A stretch of DNA of 64,000 nt from Eleusine coracana subsp. coracana (taxonomy: Eukaryota > Streptophyta > Magnoliopsida > Poales > Poaceae), in NCBI GenBank assembly GCA_032690845.1, contig CM064422.1:5704001-5768000 (forward strand), given 5' to 3'. Shown here in pieces: positions 34,292-43,906 of this stretch (the stretch's first letter is position 1; each line of letters starts with the position of its first letter). The position numbers were made by a program, and so were the translations under genes. Below the pieces are notes generated by a model. It did no database searches. It was not told the origin of the DNA and worked only from the letters and a program-made list of their open reading frames with translations.

Positions 34292-34927
34292 GCCTAGGCC
34301 CGGCTAGGATAATTTGCCGTCCGTCCTGTTTTTGCTTCCCTGTACTACTACGTGTTTGAGTGTTTCGTTGCTTCTGCTTGCAGCCTTCAAGATGGCCTTC
34401 ATGTACCTAAGGTTGGAATAATCAGATTCACCAGCCGGCTCAGTTTGATAAAAAATCAATCAGTTAATTAGGATAATTAGCCGGTTAACCGAAATGCTAT
34501 AGTACTATGTCCAGTTTTTTAGGATTAACCGGTTGGTTAGCACGACCGGCCGGGACTGATTTTCTAATTAACCGGGTTAACCGGCCGTTATTACCGGTTA
34601 TTCTAACCCTGCATGTACCATGTTCCAGTGTGTCGAACTGTCGATAGATCATCTTGCTACTTATTTTGTACTACTTCTACGTTTTAAACGAGTTTAATCC
34701 TTATAGTGCGAGTTTGGGCGTTTCTGAGTGAGGATTCAGCCGTTTCTGCCTGAAGCCATACACTTTGATATCTGAAAATTCAAGACATTCAGTTGAACCA
34801 TAGACACTTGACATGTTAAAAGAAAAATCTCGGTTTGTACTCTGACCGCATTAGATCGAGGCACCAATTTGTGGTACATAGCGTAAAAATGCAGCGGATC
34901 TCAATCCTTTGCAAATTGCAACCAAGC
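34292..34927 (+). repeat. Duplicated CER2-like 3' flank, copy 2
   Basis: This is a direct copy of 25732-26126. It begins with the last codon and stop of the CER2-like gene (gcctaggcccggc) and ends with the bases matching the neprosin 3' end (caaattgcaaccaa). A 204-bp hAT MITE (34408-34611) splits it, and about 30 extra bases occur at 34770-34800. Nothing of the CER2-like coding sequence or the neprosin exons is attached here, so this copy is a stranded fragment, about 470 bp upstream of the UGT gene. Confidence 0.9.
34408..34611. mobile_element. hAT-type MITE
   Basis: The ends are TAAGGTTGGAATAA and, reverse-complemented, CAGGGTTAGAATAA. The 8-bp duplication CATGTACC flanks it (34400-34407 and 34612-34619). 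The paralogous sequence at 25845-25860 shows the empty site with CATGTACC once, which confirms the insertion. Interior repeats of ccggttaacc are typical of such elements. Confidence 0.9.
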
Positions 34928-35392
34928 GAGGGGATCACAGCAGACGGCACGTTTCTGTCCTTGTCACCGCTGCGCAAGACGCCATTTGAACGAAGAAGAG
35001 TGGAAAGAAGCTGGCGACAATTTCTTGCACACCCACGACACGGTAACGAGTCTCTGTCAAACATGCTCAGCGCGCGAACTCTCTGGTCCAGCGCGACCAG
35101 ACCACTCCCTTTTGGTTGTTTCGACCATGCCCGACAACAGTCAAGGAGCACAAGGCGGATCACAGGCGCGGGGAAACAGGAGGACCATGTGAATTGTGAC
35201 GTGAATGGTGGCTCGTAAGCGCATGCACAGGAGTCAGGAGGAGGAAGAATTGAGATGTCAACTGTGGACCACTGCCGCATCCACGCCGTAAGTAACCGGG
35301 AACTAGTTTTGGCCAGGGAGAAATTAAGACGCATGTAGGAACCGATCGCCATAGCCACCCCAACTTGCGCCGACGAATCACCTGCGGTCTCC

Positions 35393-36892
35393 ATGGCCGC
35401 CGCCGCCACGCCGGGCGACCGGAAGAAGAAGCTGAGGGTGTTCTTCCTTCCCTTCTTCGCGCGGGGCCACCTCATCCCCCAGACCGACCTCGCCTGCCGC
35501 CTCGCGGCGGCGCGTCCCTCCGACGTGGAATCCACCATCGTCGTGACGCCGGCCAACGCCTCGCTCATCGAGCCCACGGTGTCGCGCGCCACGGCCTCAG
35601 GCCGCGCCGCCGTCCACATCCTACCCTACCCGTTCCCCGACGTGGGCCTGGGCCCGGGCATCGAGTGCCTGGGCGCGGCCCCCGCGCGCGACGAGTGGCG
35701 CGTGTACCGCGCCGCGGACCTGGCCCAGCCCGCCCACGAGGCCGTGCTCCGGGCCCACCGCCCCGACGCCGTCGTCGCCGACGTGCCATTCTGGTGGACC
35801 ACGGACGTCGCCGCCGAGCTGGGCATCCCGCGCCTCACGTTCCACCCCGTCGGCGCGTTCCCGCAGCTCGCCATGAACAACCTCTTCGCCGTCCGCGCCG
35901 ACATCGTCGGACGACCACGCGGTCGTCAGCTAGTGGCGGTGCCGGGGATGCCCGGCGGGAAGGAGAAGAAGGAGGTCGCGATCCCGGCGTCCGAGCTGCC
36001 GGATTTCCTTGTCAGGGACGACCACCTCTCCGCGCTGTGGGGCCGGCTCAAGGCGGCCCAGCTCGCGGGCTTCGGCGTCGTCGTCAACACCTTCGCCGAC
36101 CTGGAGCGCGCCTACTGCGATGAGTACCGCCGCGTGGACGCGCGCCGCGCCTACTTCGTCGGGCCCATCAGCCAGCCGTCGCTCTCCGCCGTGGGCCGCG
36201 GCGGGGACGGCGACGCGGACTGCCTCCACTGGCTCTCCACCAAGCCGAGCCGGTCCGTCGTGTACGTCTGCTTCGGGAGCTGGGCCCACTTCTCGGCGGC
36301 CCAAATGACCGAGCTCGCCCTGGGGCTGGAGGCGTCCAACCAGACCTTCCTGTGGGTGGTCCGCTGCTCCTCCGACGAAGAAGACTCCGATGATGCCGAC
36401 GTTCCGGACGAGGCGTGGGAGCGGCGCGTGGCGGGGCGCGGGGTGGTGGTGCGCGGGTGGGCCCCGCAGCTGGCGGTGCTGGCCCACCCGTCGGTGGGCG
36501 CGTTCCTGACGCACTGCGGCTGGAACTCGGTCCTGGAGGCCGCCTCCGCGGGGGTGCCGGTGCTCACGTGGCCGCTCGTATTCGAGCAGTTCATCAACGA
36601 GCGCCTCGTCACGGAGGTGGCCGCGTTCGGCGCGCGCGTGTGGGAGGACGGCGAAGGGGTGCGCAGCGTCAGGCGCGAGGAGGCCGACACCGTGCCGGCC
36701 GAGGCGGTCGCGCGGGCGGTGGCAGGGTTCATGGAGCGCGGGGGGCGGCGGGAGAAGGCGGAGGTCAAGGTGAAAGAGCTGGCGGAGCGCGCTCGTACGG
36801 CGGTCGAGGAGGACGGGTCGTCCTGGCGTGACATGCACCGTCTGATCGATGATCTCATGCAGGCAAGGGCCTCAGGACCAAAAATGGCATAG
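35393..36892 (+). CDS. UDP-glycosyltransferase, plant family 1 (UGT73-like)
   Basis: This single-exon gene encodes 499 residues, the usual UGT length. Family 1 UGTs transfer sugar from UDP-sugar to small acceptors such as flavonoids, hormones or xenobiotics in the cytosol. The catalytic His is in FARGHLIPQTDLA near residue 26 and the partner Asp is probably in ADVPFWWTTD. The C-terminal PSPG box begins WAPQLAVLAHPSVGAFLTHC (about residues 356-399) and ends WPLVFEQ. Gln as its last residue fits UDP-glucose use. The acceptor cannot be deduced. The N-terminal RVFFLPFFARGHLIPQ and the PSPG variant suggest the UGT73 group (inference). GC content is very high, as in many grass intronless genes. A decayed copy lies at 2319-2580. 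Confidence 0.9.
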   Translation: MAAAATPGDRKKKLRVFFLPFFARGHLIPQTDLACRLAAARPSDVESTIVVTPANASLIEPTVSRATASGRAAVHILPYPFPDVGLGPGIECLGAAPARDEWRVYRAADLAQPAHEAVLRAHRPDAVVADVPFWWTTDVAAELGIPRLTFHPVGAFPQLAMNNLFAVRADIVGRPRGRQLVAVPGMPGGKEKKEVAIPASELPDFLVRDDHLSALWGRLKAAQLAGFGVVVNTFADLERAYCDEYRRVDARRAYFVGPISQPSLSAVGRGGDGDADCLHWLSTKPSRSVVYVCFGSWAHFSAAQMTELALGLEASNQTFLWVVRCSSDEEDSDDADVPDEAWERRVAGRGVVVRGWAPQLAVLAHPSVGAFLTHCGWNSVLEAASAGVPVLTWPLVFEQFINERLVTEVAAFGARVWEDGEGVRSVRREEADTVPAEAVARAVAGFMERGGRREKAEVKVKELAERARTAVEEDGSSWRDMHRLIDDLMQARASGPKMA

Positions 36893-37293
36893 TGGGGGAC
36901 CCCATCCTTGGCGACAGAGGATCCCTGTCTCAATTTGAATTGTTTGTTTCTTTACTAGTCTAATAATAACCATTTAGTGTAGTGTGCAGCTGACAGTTCT
37001 TTGAGAGGATAAAAAATATATACCCAAAAAAAAGAACCGTTTTATTTTGGCTTTGTGATGTGCTTATTGTTGGAATTATATGTGTCTCAACATTGTTCAG
37101 TCTTTTTATTGTACTATGGAACTTTTCTGGCACGCAAAGCTCCTGTTAACTTTTTTTTATGGTCAGCAAATGTGACAACCATGCATTGAATGAGTAGCAC
37201 AAAGACCACTTTAGAAACGGCATTAGCCAGAATGCCAATACCGAAATAAACTAATTAACACCATGCCACTGTGCCATCAGGCTCGGGTGACAC
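36893..37293. other. UGT 3'UTR and spacer
   Basis: This is the AT-rich 3'UTR of the UGT gene and the space before the 3' end of the convergent DUF6598 relic. No further feature was seen. Confidence 0.4.
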
Positions 37294-38358
37294 TCACACA
37301 ACTGACCAAACGACGATGACATCCAATTGACATGTGCCGAACTCAATGGTTGCACGGCCTCTACCTTCTTTCGCAGCCTTGAAGTGTAGACACTCCGCTG
37401 CAACGCTCGCACAATCTTTCCACGCGTTAAAACAAATACGAAACTCGTCATCATCAATTGGAACAGAGACGACACGGCGAGAAAGCTCCACATCACCATC
37501 ACCACGAACAGGCAGCACAGCGTCATCAGCTCCAAACACAAGCAAGCAGCTTGATGCTCTCATCACGTTCACCAAGAGCAGGGCTGAAAAGGGCTGTAAT
37601 CTGACCACGAGCGCCGTCTGGCCATGAACCCTCAACGACTCGAATAAATATCGTGGCCTCCACGGACGAGGCAATGCGTTCAAACGAAAACGTCAGCGTG
37701 CTACACTTGCTCGTGTAAGAACGCCGCCGCCTCTCACTACTCGAGGGATGATGATTCTGGTGGTCAAGGTCCACCGATAATGGAGCAGCAACAAAGCTTA
37801 AGCATCTATCCTCAGACTCAACCGCGCCGCCCCTCACTTTGAGCTCCACCTCCACAGTCACAGGGTACGGCAACGACTCCGACACGACAACGGCACGGGT
37901 AGGCCCGACGAGTTCCAAAAACCGATCCGTTCCGTTCAGGGTCTGGCAGTTCTCCCTCGACCGGTAGAAGACGATGTTGAGACAGCGATCAGCGGTGTCG
38001 CGCACGGCGACCACGCCGTACACGTCCACCGGCCACGTCAATAATCCCCCACCACGTAGCGCTTCGACCTCGACGACGGAGTAGAGCTGCAGGTGGCGGC
38101 AGGGGTATGCGCACGCGGGCGCTGTGTGATACGTGAAGGGGATGGGGAGGATCGCCGTCACGTCCTCCAGCCGGCCCCACCTGGCGGACCACTCGGCGAT
38201 CCAGAGCTTGCGGAAGGCGAAGACCCGACTCCGACGACTCCGCTTCGGTGCACAGCTTCATCCCCTTCTTCCGCTTTGCCTCGTCGGCCTTGTTGTGCCA
38301 CTAGCTTCGGTTCTTATTTCTCCCCGTCCATCTCGATCTCCTCCGCCGCCTTGTTCAT
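37294..38358 (-). pseudogene. DUF6598-type grass protein, multiply disrupted
   Basis: DUF6598 proteins are a large grass-expanded family of unknown role. Minus-strand pieces follow in the family order: a basic N-terminal helix (WHNKADEAKRKKGMK), FRKLWIAEWSARWG, ILPIPFTYH, LQLYSVVEVEALRGG, WPVDVYGVVAVRD, VVSESLPYPVTVEVELKV, ATIFIRVVEGSWPDGARG, then SRRVVSVPIDDDEF and a final QLDVIVVWSVV with stop at 37294. The most likely original start is the ATG at 38358, but its frame stops at 38314-38316 after 14 residues. The frame changes again near 38222 and near 37545 (SIKLLAC against LVFGADDAVLP). Three breaks in about 1 kb make this a pseudogene; between the breaks the sequence is well preserved. Confidence 0.8.
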
Positions 38359-39017
38359 CTGTGCTCAGCACTCAGCAGCGCGCCCGCCGGATTTTTCTCG
38401 CCGCCGCCACCACTCTTGGTCTGGGTAGGAAATCCTTGAGCTGTTTTTTTTTTTTTTTTTTTGACGAGAAAACCCTTGAGCTGTTGAGCCTCTCGCAATG
38501 CTTCTGTTCTGGCTGGAACTGGAGAATCAACACGCATCGGAGCCAGTCCCGGCCCACTGCGGCCTCTTGTGTCGGCCCGTATGTGATTAGCGGTTCACAC
38601 CAGACCGGGCCGGGTTATCCGGACGGAAGAGGCCGGCCCACCCATATGCTATATGAACCTGGGCCGATGTGACGGAGCCCTGTCCAGATCCCAGCACGCC
38701 CAAATATCTCAGCCGCGTTTGATGACAAAGGAAAATATCTTCTCAGCCGCGTTTGATGAGAAAGGAAAATATCTCAGCCGCTGAGGCGCCGGCCCCACTC
38801 CGCCATGGCGCTGATTCTCTCCTCATCCAATCCGTGCCGCCGACCAGCGCCCGCGTGACCCGCGCGTCGTACGGCGCAGAGCAGCCAACCGTCTCCAAAC
38901 CAAGCCAGCGAGGCGGCTGGGTCACCACCACCGTCCCGGTTGGGCGAAAAGCGAGGGGGAGGAATAAGAAATTCGGGGCGCGACGAATCGGCGCGCGCGG
39001 GGGGATGGGGCGGACGC
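38359..39017. other. Spacer before the heat stress factor promoter
   Basis: It contains a T-tract of about 20 (38443-38462), which may be a retro-tail, and a short direct repeat (gcgtttgatgacaaaggaaa at 38715, gcgtttgatgagaaaggaaa at 38750). The GC-rich part from 38790 on is upstream promoter DNA. No gene was seen. Confidence 0.4.
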
Positions 39018-39153
39018 TTCCAGAACTCTCGGCCCGCGCCTTCGCGAACGTTCGGCGCCCACGTCACGCGCTCGCCCCGATTAAACTAACGCCCACCTGG
39101 GAGAGAGGACGCAGGCCTCGCGGCCTTCCCTTCCAGAACCGTCTGGAAAGTTC
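39018..39153 (+). promoter_or_regulatory. Cluster of heat shock elements
   Basis: Three sites match the TTCnnGAA pattern bound by heat stress factors: TTCCAGAA at 39018-39025, the perfect three-unit TTCGCGAACGTTC at 39041-39053, and a five-unit array at 39131-39153 (TTC, GAA, gTC, GAA, TTC, each 2 bases apart, one mismatch). They lie about 40-180 bp upstream of the TATA box of the HSF gene, which suggests heat induction and control by HSFs themselves. Confidence 0.8.
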
Positions 39154-39194
39154 GGCGCCGACGCGGGGGTACGTGGGGAGCTCCCGCCGGCGCG

Positions 39195-39200
39195 TATAAG
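39195..39200 (+). promoter_or_regulatory. TATA box of the heat stress factor gene
   Basis: TATAAG within ggcgcgtataagttgg, 42 bp after the last heat shock element. It predicts transcription from about 39225 and a 5'UTR of about 450 nt. Confidence 0.65.
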
Positions 39201-39390
39201 TTGGCGTGGCGGCCGGCAAAGACTCCTGGTCCCGGCGAGCTCTAAAGGACCTCCTCCCTCAAGTACAAGTACTACTGTGTGCTACCGCAAAGGGAAAGCG
39301 AGTGGACAGACCCGAATCGACACGGAAGGGGACCGACTGTACTTTCTTTCCTCTTTTGTTCCCTTGGTTCATTTCTCTGCTTGCTTGTTC

Positions 39391-39513
39391 ATGCGTTCGT
39401 GTTGCTCTCACTCAACCGTCGCTTCTCTCCGCCTGATCACTGACCGCTTCTTCTCCTCTCTATCTTCCAATTCGTCTTTCTCCCAAACCAATATTTGCTT
39501 TGATTGTCCTTGA
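39391..39513 (+). promoter_or_regulatory. 40-codon upstream ORF in the HSF 5'UTR
   Basis: The first ATG downstream of the TATA box opens a frame (MRSCCSHSTVASLRL...) that ends at TGA 39513, 165 nt before the main ATG and in a different register. The Ser-rich peptide is not one I recognise. It could reduce basal translation of the HSF, if no 5'UTR intron removes it. Confidence 0.5.
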
Positions 39514-39678
39514 AGGATTCTTCCCTAGTCCTTGACATTCAGGAAGGCCATTTCATATTCAGCCTGTTCAATTGAGGCTGTCGATCGATCACCTCCTATT
39601 CAATTCGCTTGAATCCTACTCCCCTTGTCCAGCCGTTCAGTGCTTGCTACTCGATCGCATTTGCTGCTTCGGCCAGCC

Positions 39679-40954
39679 ATGGATCCATTCCACGGCATTG
39701 TGAAGGAGGAGGAATTCGACTTCGACTTCGACTTTCCCGGCGTGTCGGCAGCGGATGCGGCGATTGCAGCGGCGCCGTCGTCGTCGTCGTCGTCGCTGGG
39801 CGGGCCGGAGCTGCTGCTGCCGCGGCCGATGGAGGGCCTCGGCGAGTCCGGCCCGCCGCCGTTCCTGACCAAGACCTACGACGTGGTCGACGACCCCAAC
39901 ACTGACACCGTCGTGTCGTGGGGGTTCGCCGGCCACAGCTTCGTCGTCTGGGACGCCAACGCCTTCGCCAACGTCATCCTCCCGCGCTACTTCAAGCACG
40001 GCAACTTCTCCAGCTTCGTCCGCCAGCTCAACACCTACGTAAGTTCTTCAATGCTGCGATTCTTGCTCCGGCCACCACCAATGGCGAACGATCACAACGC
40101 CGAATTGTGAATTGGTTCATCGGTTGGTTCGTTTCTTGCAGGGGTTCAGGAAGGTTGATCCGGACAGGTGGGAGTTCGCTAACGAGGCGTTCCTGCGTGG
40201 CAAGAGGGACCTCATCAAGACGATCAGGCGGCGGCGACCTCCAACAACAAGCCCGTCATCGCCGTCGTCGTCGCAGCAGCCGCCGCACGGGCAGAAGCAG
40301 CAGCAATCGCAGTCGTCCCCGGCGGCGGCGTGCCTGGAGGTGGGCCAATTCGGGCGGGAGGGCGTGGTGCACCGTCTGCAGCGCGACAAGGGCATCCTAC
40401 TTGCGGAGGTGGTGAAGCTGCGGCATGAGCAGCAGGCGACGCGGGCGCAGATGCGGGCCATGGAGCAGCGCATCGCCGCCGCGGAGCAGAAGCAGCAGCA
40501 CATGACCGTCTTCCTCGCGCGCGCCATGCGGAACCCGGGGTTCCTCAGGATGCTCGTCGACCGGCAGGGCCGGGTGGTGGACGCCGGGCGGCGGAAGGAG
40601 ATCGAGGACGAGCTGTCCAAGAAGCGGCGCCGACCCATCGAGTACTTCCCTCGCGACGGCGCCGCCGCCGGGCACGCGTCCTACGGCGCGGGGCTGCTCC
40701 CCGTCGGCGTGCCGGAGGCGGCCAGTAATAATGAGGACGAGAGCCGGCGGGAGGAGAACGGCGGCGGCGCCGGCGAGGACACGGAGAGCTTCTGGGTGGA
40801 GCTGCTGAACCTCGGCCTCGAGGAGAAGAACCGGGAAGGAGGCGGCGGCGGCGGCGAGGAGGGGAGCGGCGGCGACGTGGACGACGACGTCGACGTGCTG
40901 GTGCAGAGCATCTACCACCTCAACCCGAACCCGGGGAGCAGTCCCGATAAGTGA
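39679..40954 (+). CDS. Class A heat stress transcription factor (HsfA2/A6 clade)
   Basis: Two exons, 39679-40038 and 40142-40954, encode 390 residues. Hsfs are nuclear trimeric activators that bind heat shock elements. The DNA-binding domain spans about residues 59-154 (PPFLTKTYDVVDDPNTDTVV, FKHGNFSSFVRQLNTY, GFRKVDPDRWEFANEAFLRG), split by a 103-bp intron at the position conserved in plant Hsf genes. A coiled-coil HR-A/B region follows at about 190-250, then a basic KKRRRP nuclear signal, an AHA-type activation motif (ESFWVELLNLGLE, about 335-347) and an export-like C-terminus (DVLVQSIYHL). The start MDPFHGIVKEEE is typical of the HsfA2/A6 clade. A poly-Ser run encoded by tcg repeats lies near residue 35. 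The promoter carries its own heat shock elements. Confidence 0.93.
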
Positions 40955-42912
40955 ATGTTCTAGAAACTTCCAGGATCCATGGCGGGAAGAAGTACGCATC
41001 GGCAGCTGTTATTCTGTGCTTGAACTTTTGTCGTGGTAGCGCAAGTTGCAAAAGGGTTTTGCAAGTTGCGTGAAGAGGGGAATGTTCAGGAAGCTCGTGC
41101 GGTTACGAAGCTTCTAGAAAGTGCCGAGCCGCGGCCTACTATTAGCGGCAGGTAGATTCTGACTAGATTCGGATCAGGCAGGTGCACTTTCCCAATGGGG
41201 GCGGTGATGATGCCATACAGCAGCATCAGTAGTGTAACTGGCCTATCCCTTTTTTAGTGGCCTGGATATCTTTTCTGATGTAAAATGTTCTCTGTCTCAA
41301 CGTTGTCGCATGTCGTCGACTGTCGACACCTGCTATTCCTCCAAATGCTGACAGATTTTCTGCGGCAAAAGTATGATGTCTAATGTCTCACCTGGTTTTA
41401 TGAACGCAAGGTGTATTGACTTTATTTTTTCCCATAGGCATGGCATATTAGAAATTGGATGGAAAGTGATACTTTTAAGGCTCACATGAATCATTAGGAG
41501 TAGAAGTACATTATTATCATGTCATTTCCACCAAAATAAAACTGCTATTGTATGGGCCCTGTAGACAGTAGCAGGTCCATAGAAGAGGTTCACAGCGGAA
41601 CGAAACATTCAGATAACAGCATTTTGACAGACAGAGAAATGAATGGCTTCTTATGCTGATTATTTACTTAGGAAAAAAAAAAGCTATTACTCCAAGAAAC
41701 CAATGGAGAAAATGAACCAGAAGATCCTGATCTGAGAAGCCAGCTTAATGACCTTGATATCATCCAATAATTTTTTTTTTTCGACCAGAGGACGAACACC
41801 ATCTATTACCTGCTCGATTCTTATCACCATCATGAACCGAAAAACTTACCGAGAATCAGATAAAGCTAAGATCATGTTGCCAAAATCATCGCATGATTCT
41901 TTATCCTGCATTCGCTCTTAACCACGTAGAACGATGCTTTGCCTATTTTATCAGCTTATGAGATACAACCAAAAGGCACTTTTTATGTCCAATAAATTTT
42001 GTTTGTGGTGCTTCATGCTAGGTAATGCACATTAGTAACCCACGACTGTGCGCGACAGACCTTAATAAGGGGAAAGGAAACGTTGTGTACGGTAACAAAT
42101 GAATTGGCCTCAAGGAGAGGATCCACTTCCACTCGAGGTCGCATATACGCTTCAGCTAAGATGATGCACGTGTACAATTCATCAGAGTGTTGAACTTGCG
42201 ACAAAGCCGTCAATATATGCCCCGAGTCAAGGGAAAAAAGCGAAGTATCTTGGAGGTCCATTCATCCATGTACACGATCGAGTCATGACAAAATACACAG
42301 TCTTCAAGGTTGGCAGCCATTCACTAGCTCAGCTTGGACGGCGGCTAGCTGTCACTTCCATGGACGCGGAAGCAAAAGTAATGTTGCTTGCTTTCACCGC
42401 CGTGTCCACGTACCGTAAAGACACCTGGACAAGGTTTGGGGGCCTGGACCAGACGAGCTTGTGTCTGTGAACGGAATTCGAGAAAACAGGTCCAAAGCTG
42501 CGACGGCGGCGCGCGTCGATCTGCAGAATAGGCTGCCGGCCAGAATGGCAGGACTCGATGCACAATTTGTGCAGCTGGCCTCAGGAGTTGGCATCGTGTT
42601 GCTCGTTTTATATAGCATCTTCTGATTTCTCATCTCCTTGGGCCATCGGGTAGGAGTCGAAGAAACTAATGAAGCGCTGTCCACATATCACGTTGTCTTC
42701 CTCGTTGTCCAATCGAACTCCAATTTCAAGGAGATGGTCTTCCCTTCGAATTAGCTATGCAAAAGCCAAAAGATGTGTCACGTTACAACACAACATTTGA
42801 CAGTCGGTCTCGGTGACATCGCTAGAAAAATAACAGCAGCAACTGATCCGAACGAGAGCGCGACATGTTTCATGTCGCTCCGTCTTTGGTCGCCTTCGGA
42901 GACCCGAAAGAG
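40955..42912. other. HSF 3'UTR and intergenic DNA
   Basis: The HSF 3'UTR continues to about 41300. Beyond it the sequence is AT-rich. Several minus-strand open frames at 42010-42990 show no family motif and overlap one another, so I call no gene. Pol II terminator signals could not be defined. Confidence 0.4.
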
Positions 42913-43060
42913 AACAAAACGCAGAATACGTCTTCGACCGACGGTCACGTAAGGAACACCTGACCACAGCGGCCAAACAGATCGTCCACGCCAAGGACGA
43001 GAATCAATCGCGCCTATCGGACACGCAGCACCACCCCATTTGGTGTCACGCGATTCGCAT
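42913..43060 (+). repeat. 148-bp direct repeat flanking RPT2, copy 1
   Basis: This resembles 47531-47681 (roughly 75-80 percent by eye), same orientation. Shared runs include aatacgtcttc, gcggccaaac, gatcgtccacg, aaggacgagaa and acgcgattcgcat. It sits about 850 bp beyond the 3' end of RPT2. No inverted ends were seen. Confidence 0.75.
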
Positions 43061-43906
43061 TAGTACCCGTTAAAACTGCTCCACACAAGAACACTTATAA
43101 ATATATAACACAAATAGGTTGTATAGCCACAACAGGCCGAACAGGTTTCAAAGTACAATACTATTAGAGTACATGATAACAGTAAACGCCTAGTAGAAGT
43201 GCAACACAATGCTTCTGCACTCTGCAAGACCACTACTTAACTCCACCGCTTCATAGCAGTAGCATGGCACCGAAACAGCCACAAACCGGGATGCAAACCT
43301 AGTCCTGCAATTGGGCAGATGCAATTAGAAATCATGGTCACAGATGCAGCAAAAGCATTTACATTTCAACAGTTTCAGCCGATGCATAACTCTACTTTTG
43401 AAAGGTTGAGTACAATTTTTAGCTCATCAATCGCACAATGGCTTTGAATTAAAACGAAACATGCATACGGTAGTTATCAGAAAACGTAGCAGCAGCAATG
43501 AAACGTTTCATAGCATCAATTTGTAGTATACCTAAGACTAAGACCAGAGAACTAAATTATCTTTAATTTTTACTTGTGCAACAGACTTTAGCTAGATTGA
43601 ACAAGAAAAAGATCAGAGTATAGACAGAGAGGATGGTCATAATAACCAACGGATGGCTGAGCTTAGGCTTATCTTTTATGTCAGTTTTGAAGGGCAAATA
43701 AGCTCAACCCAACATTCTTATTGTAGGCCAACAATGATGTTTTTTTAAAACCTACAAGGCAACAACCACTAAGCACATTCATTCTATGGTATCACGATAT
43801 ATTTAGTAACTAAAAGCTGCAAGCAGGTTGGCCCAGTCCAGCCACAAATGGAAACACTACTGCTTACCATGATGCTCCTCAGTGTTGATGGAAGGTGGCC
43901 AATTCA
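43061..43906. other. RPT2 3'UTR and downstream DNA
   Basis: Probably the 3'UTR of RPT2 (minus strand) and spacer; no other feature seen. The sequence is AT-rich with scattered minus-strand polyadenylation-like runs. Confidence 0.4.

Noticed and set aside
35365..36933. Several 70-300 residue frames antisense or shifted to the UGT
   Set aside because: Same GC-rich shadow effect; the UGT frame has all catalytic motifs.
42013..42994. Possible minus-strand gene made of several frames
   Set aside because: Frames overlap in different registers, no recognisable domain, no consistent exon chain.
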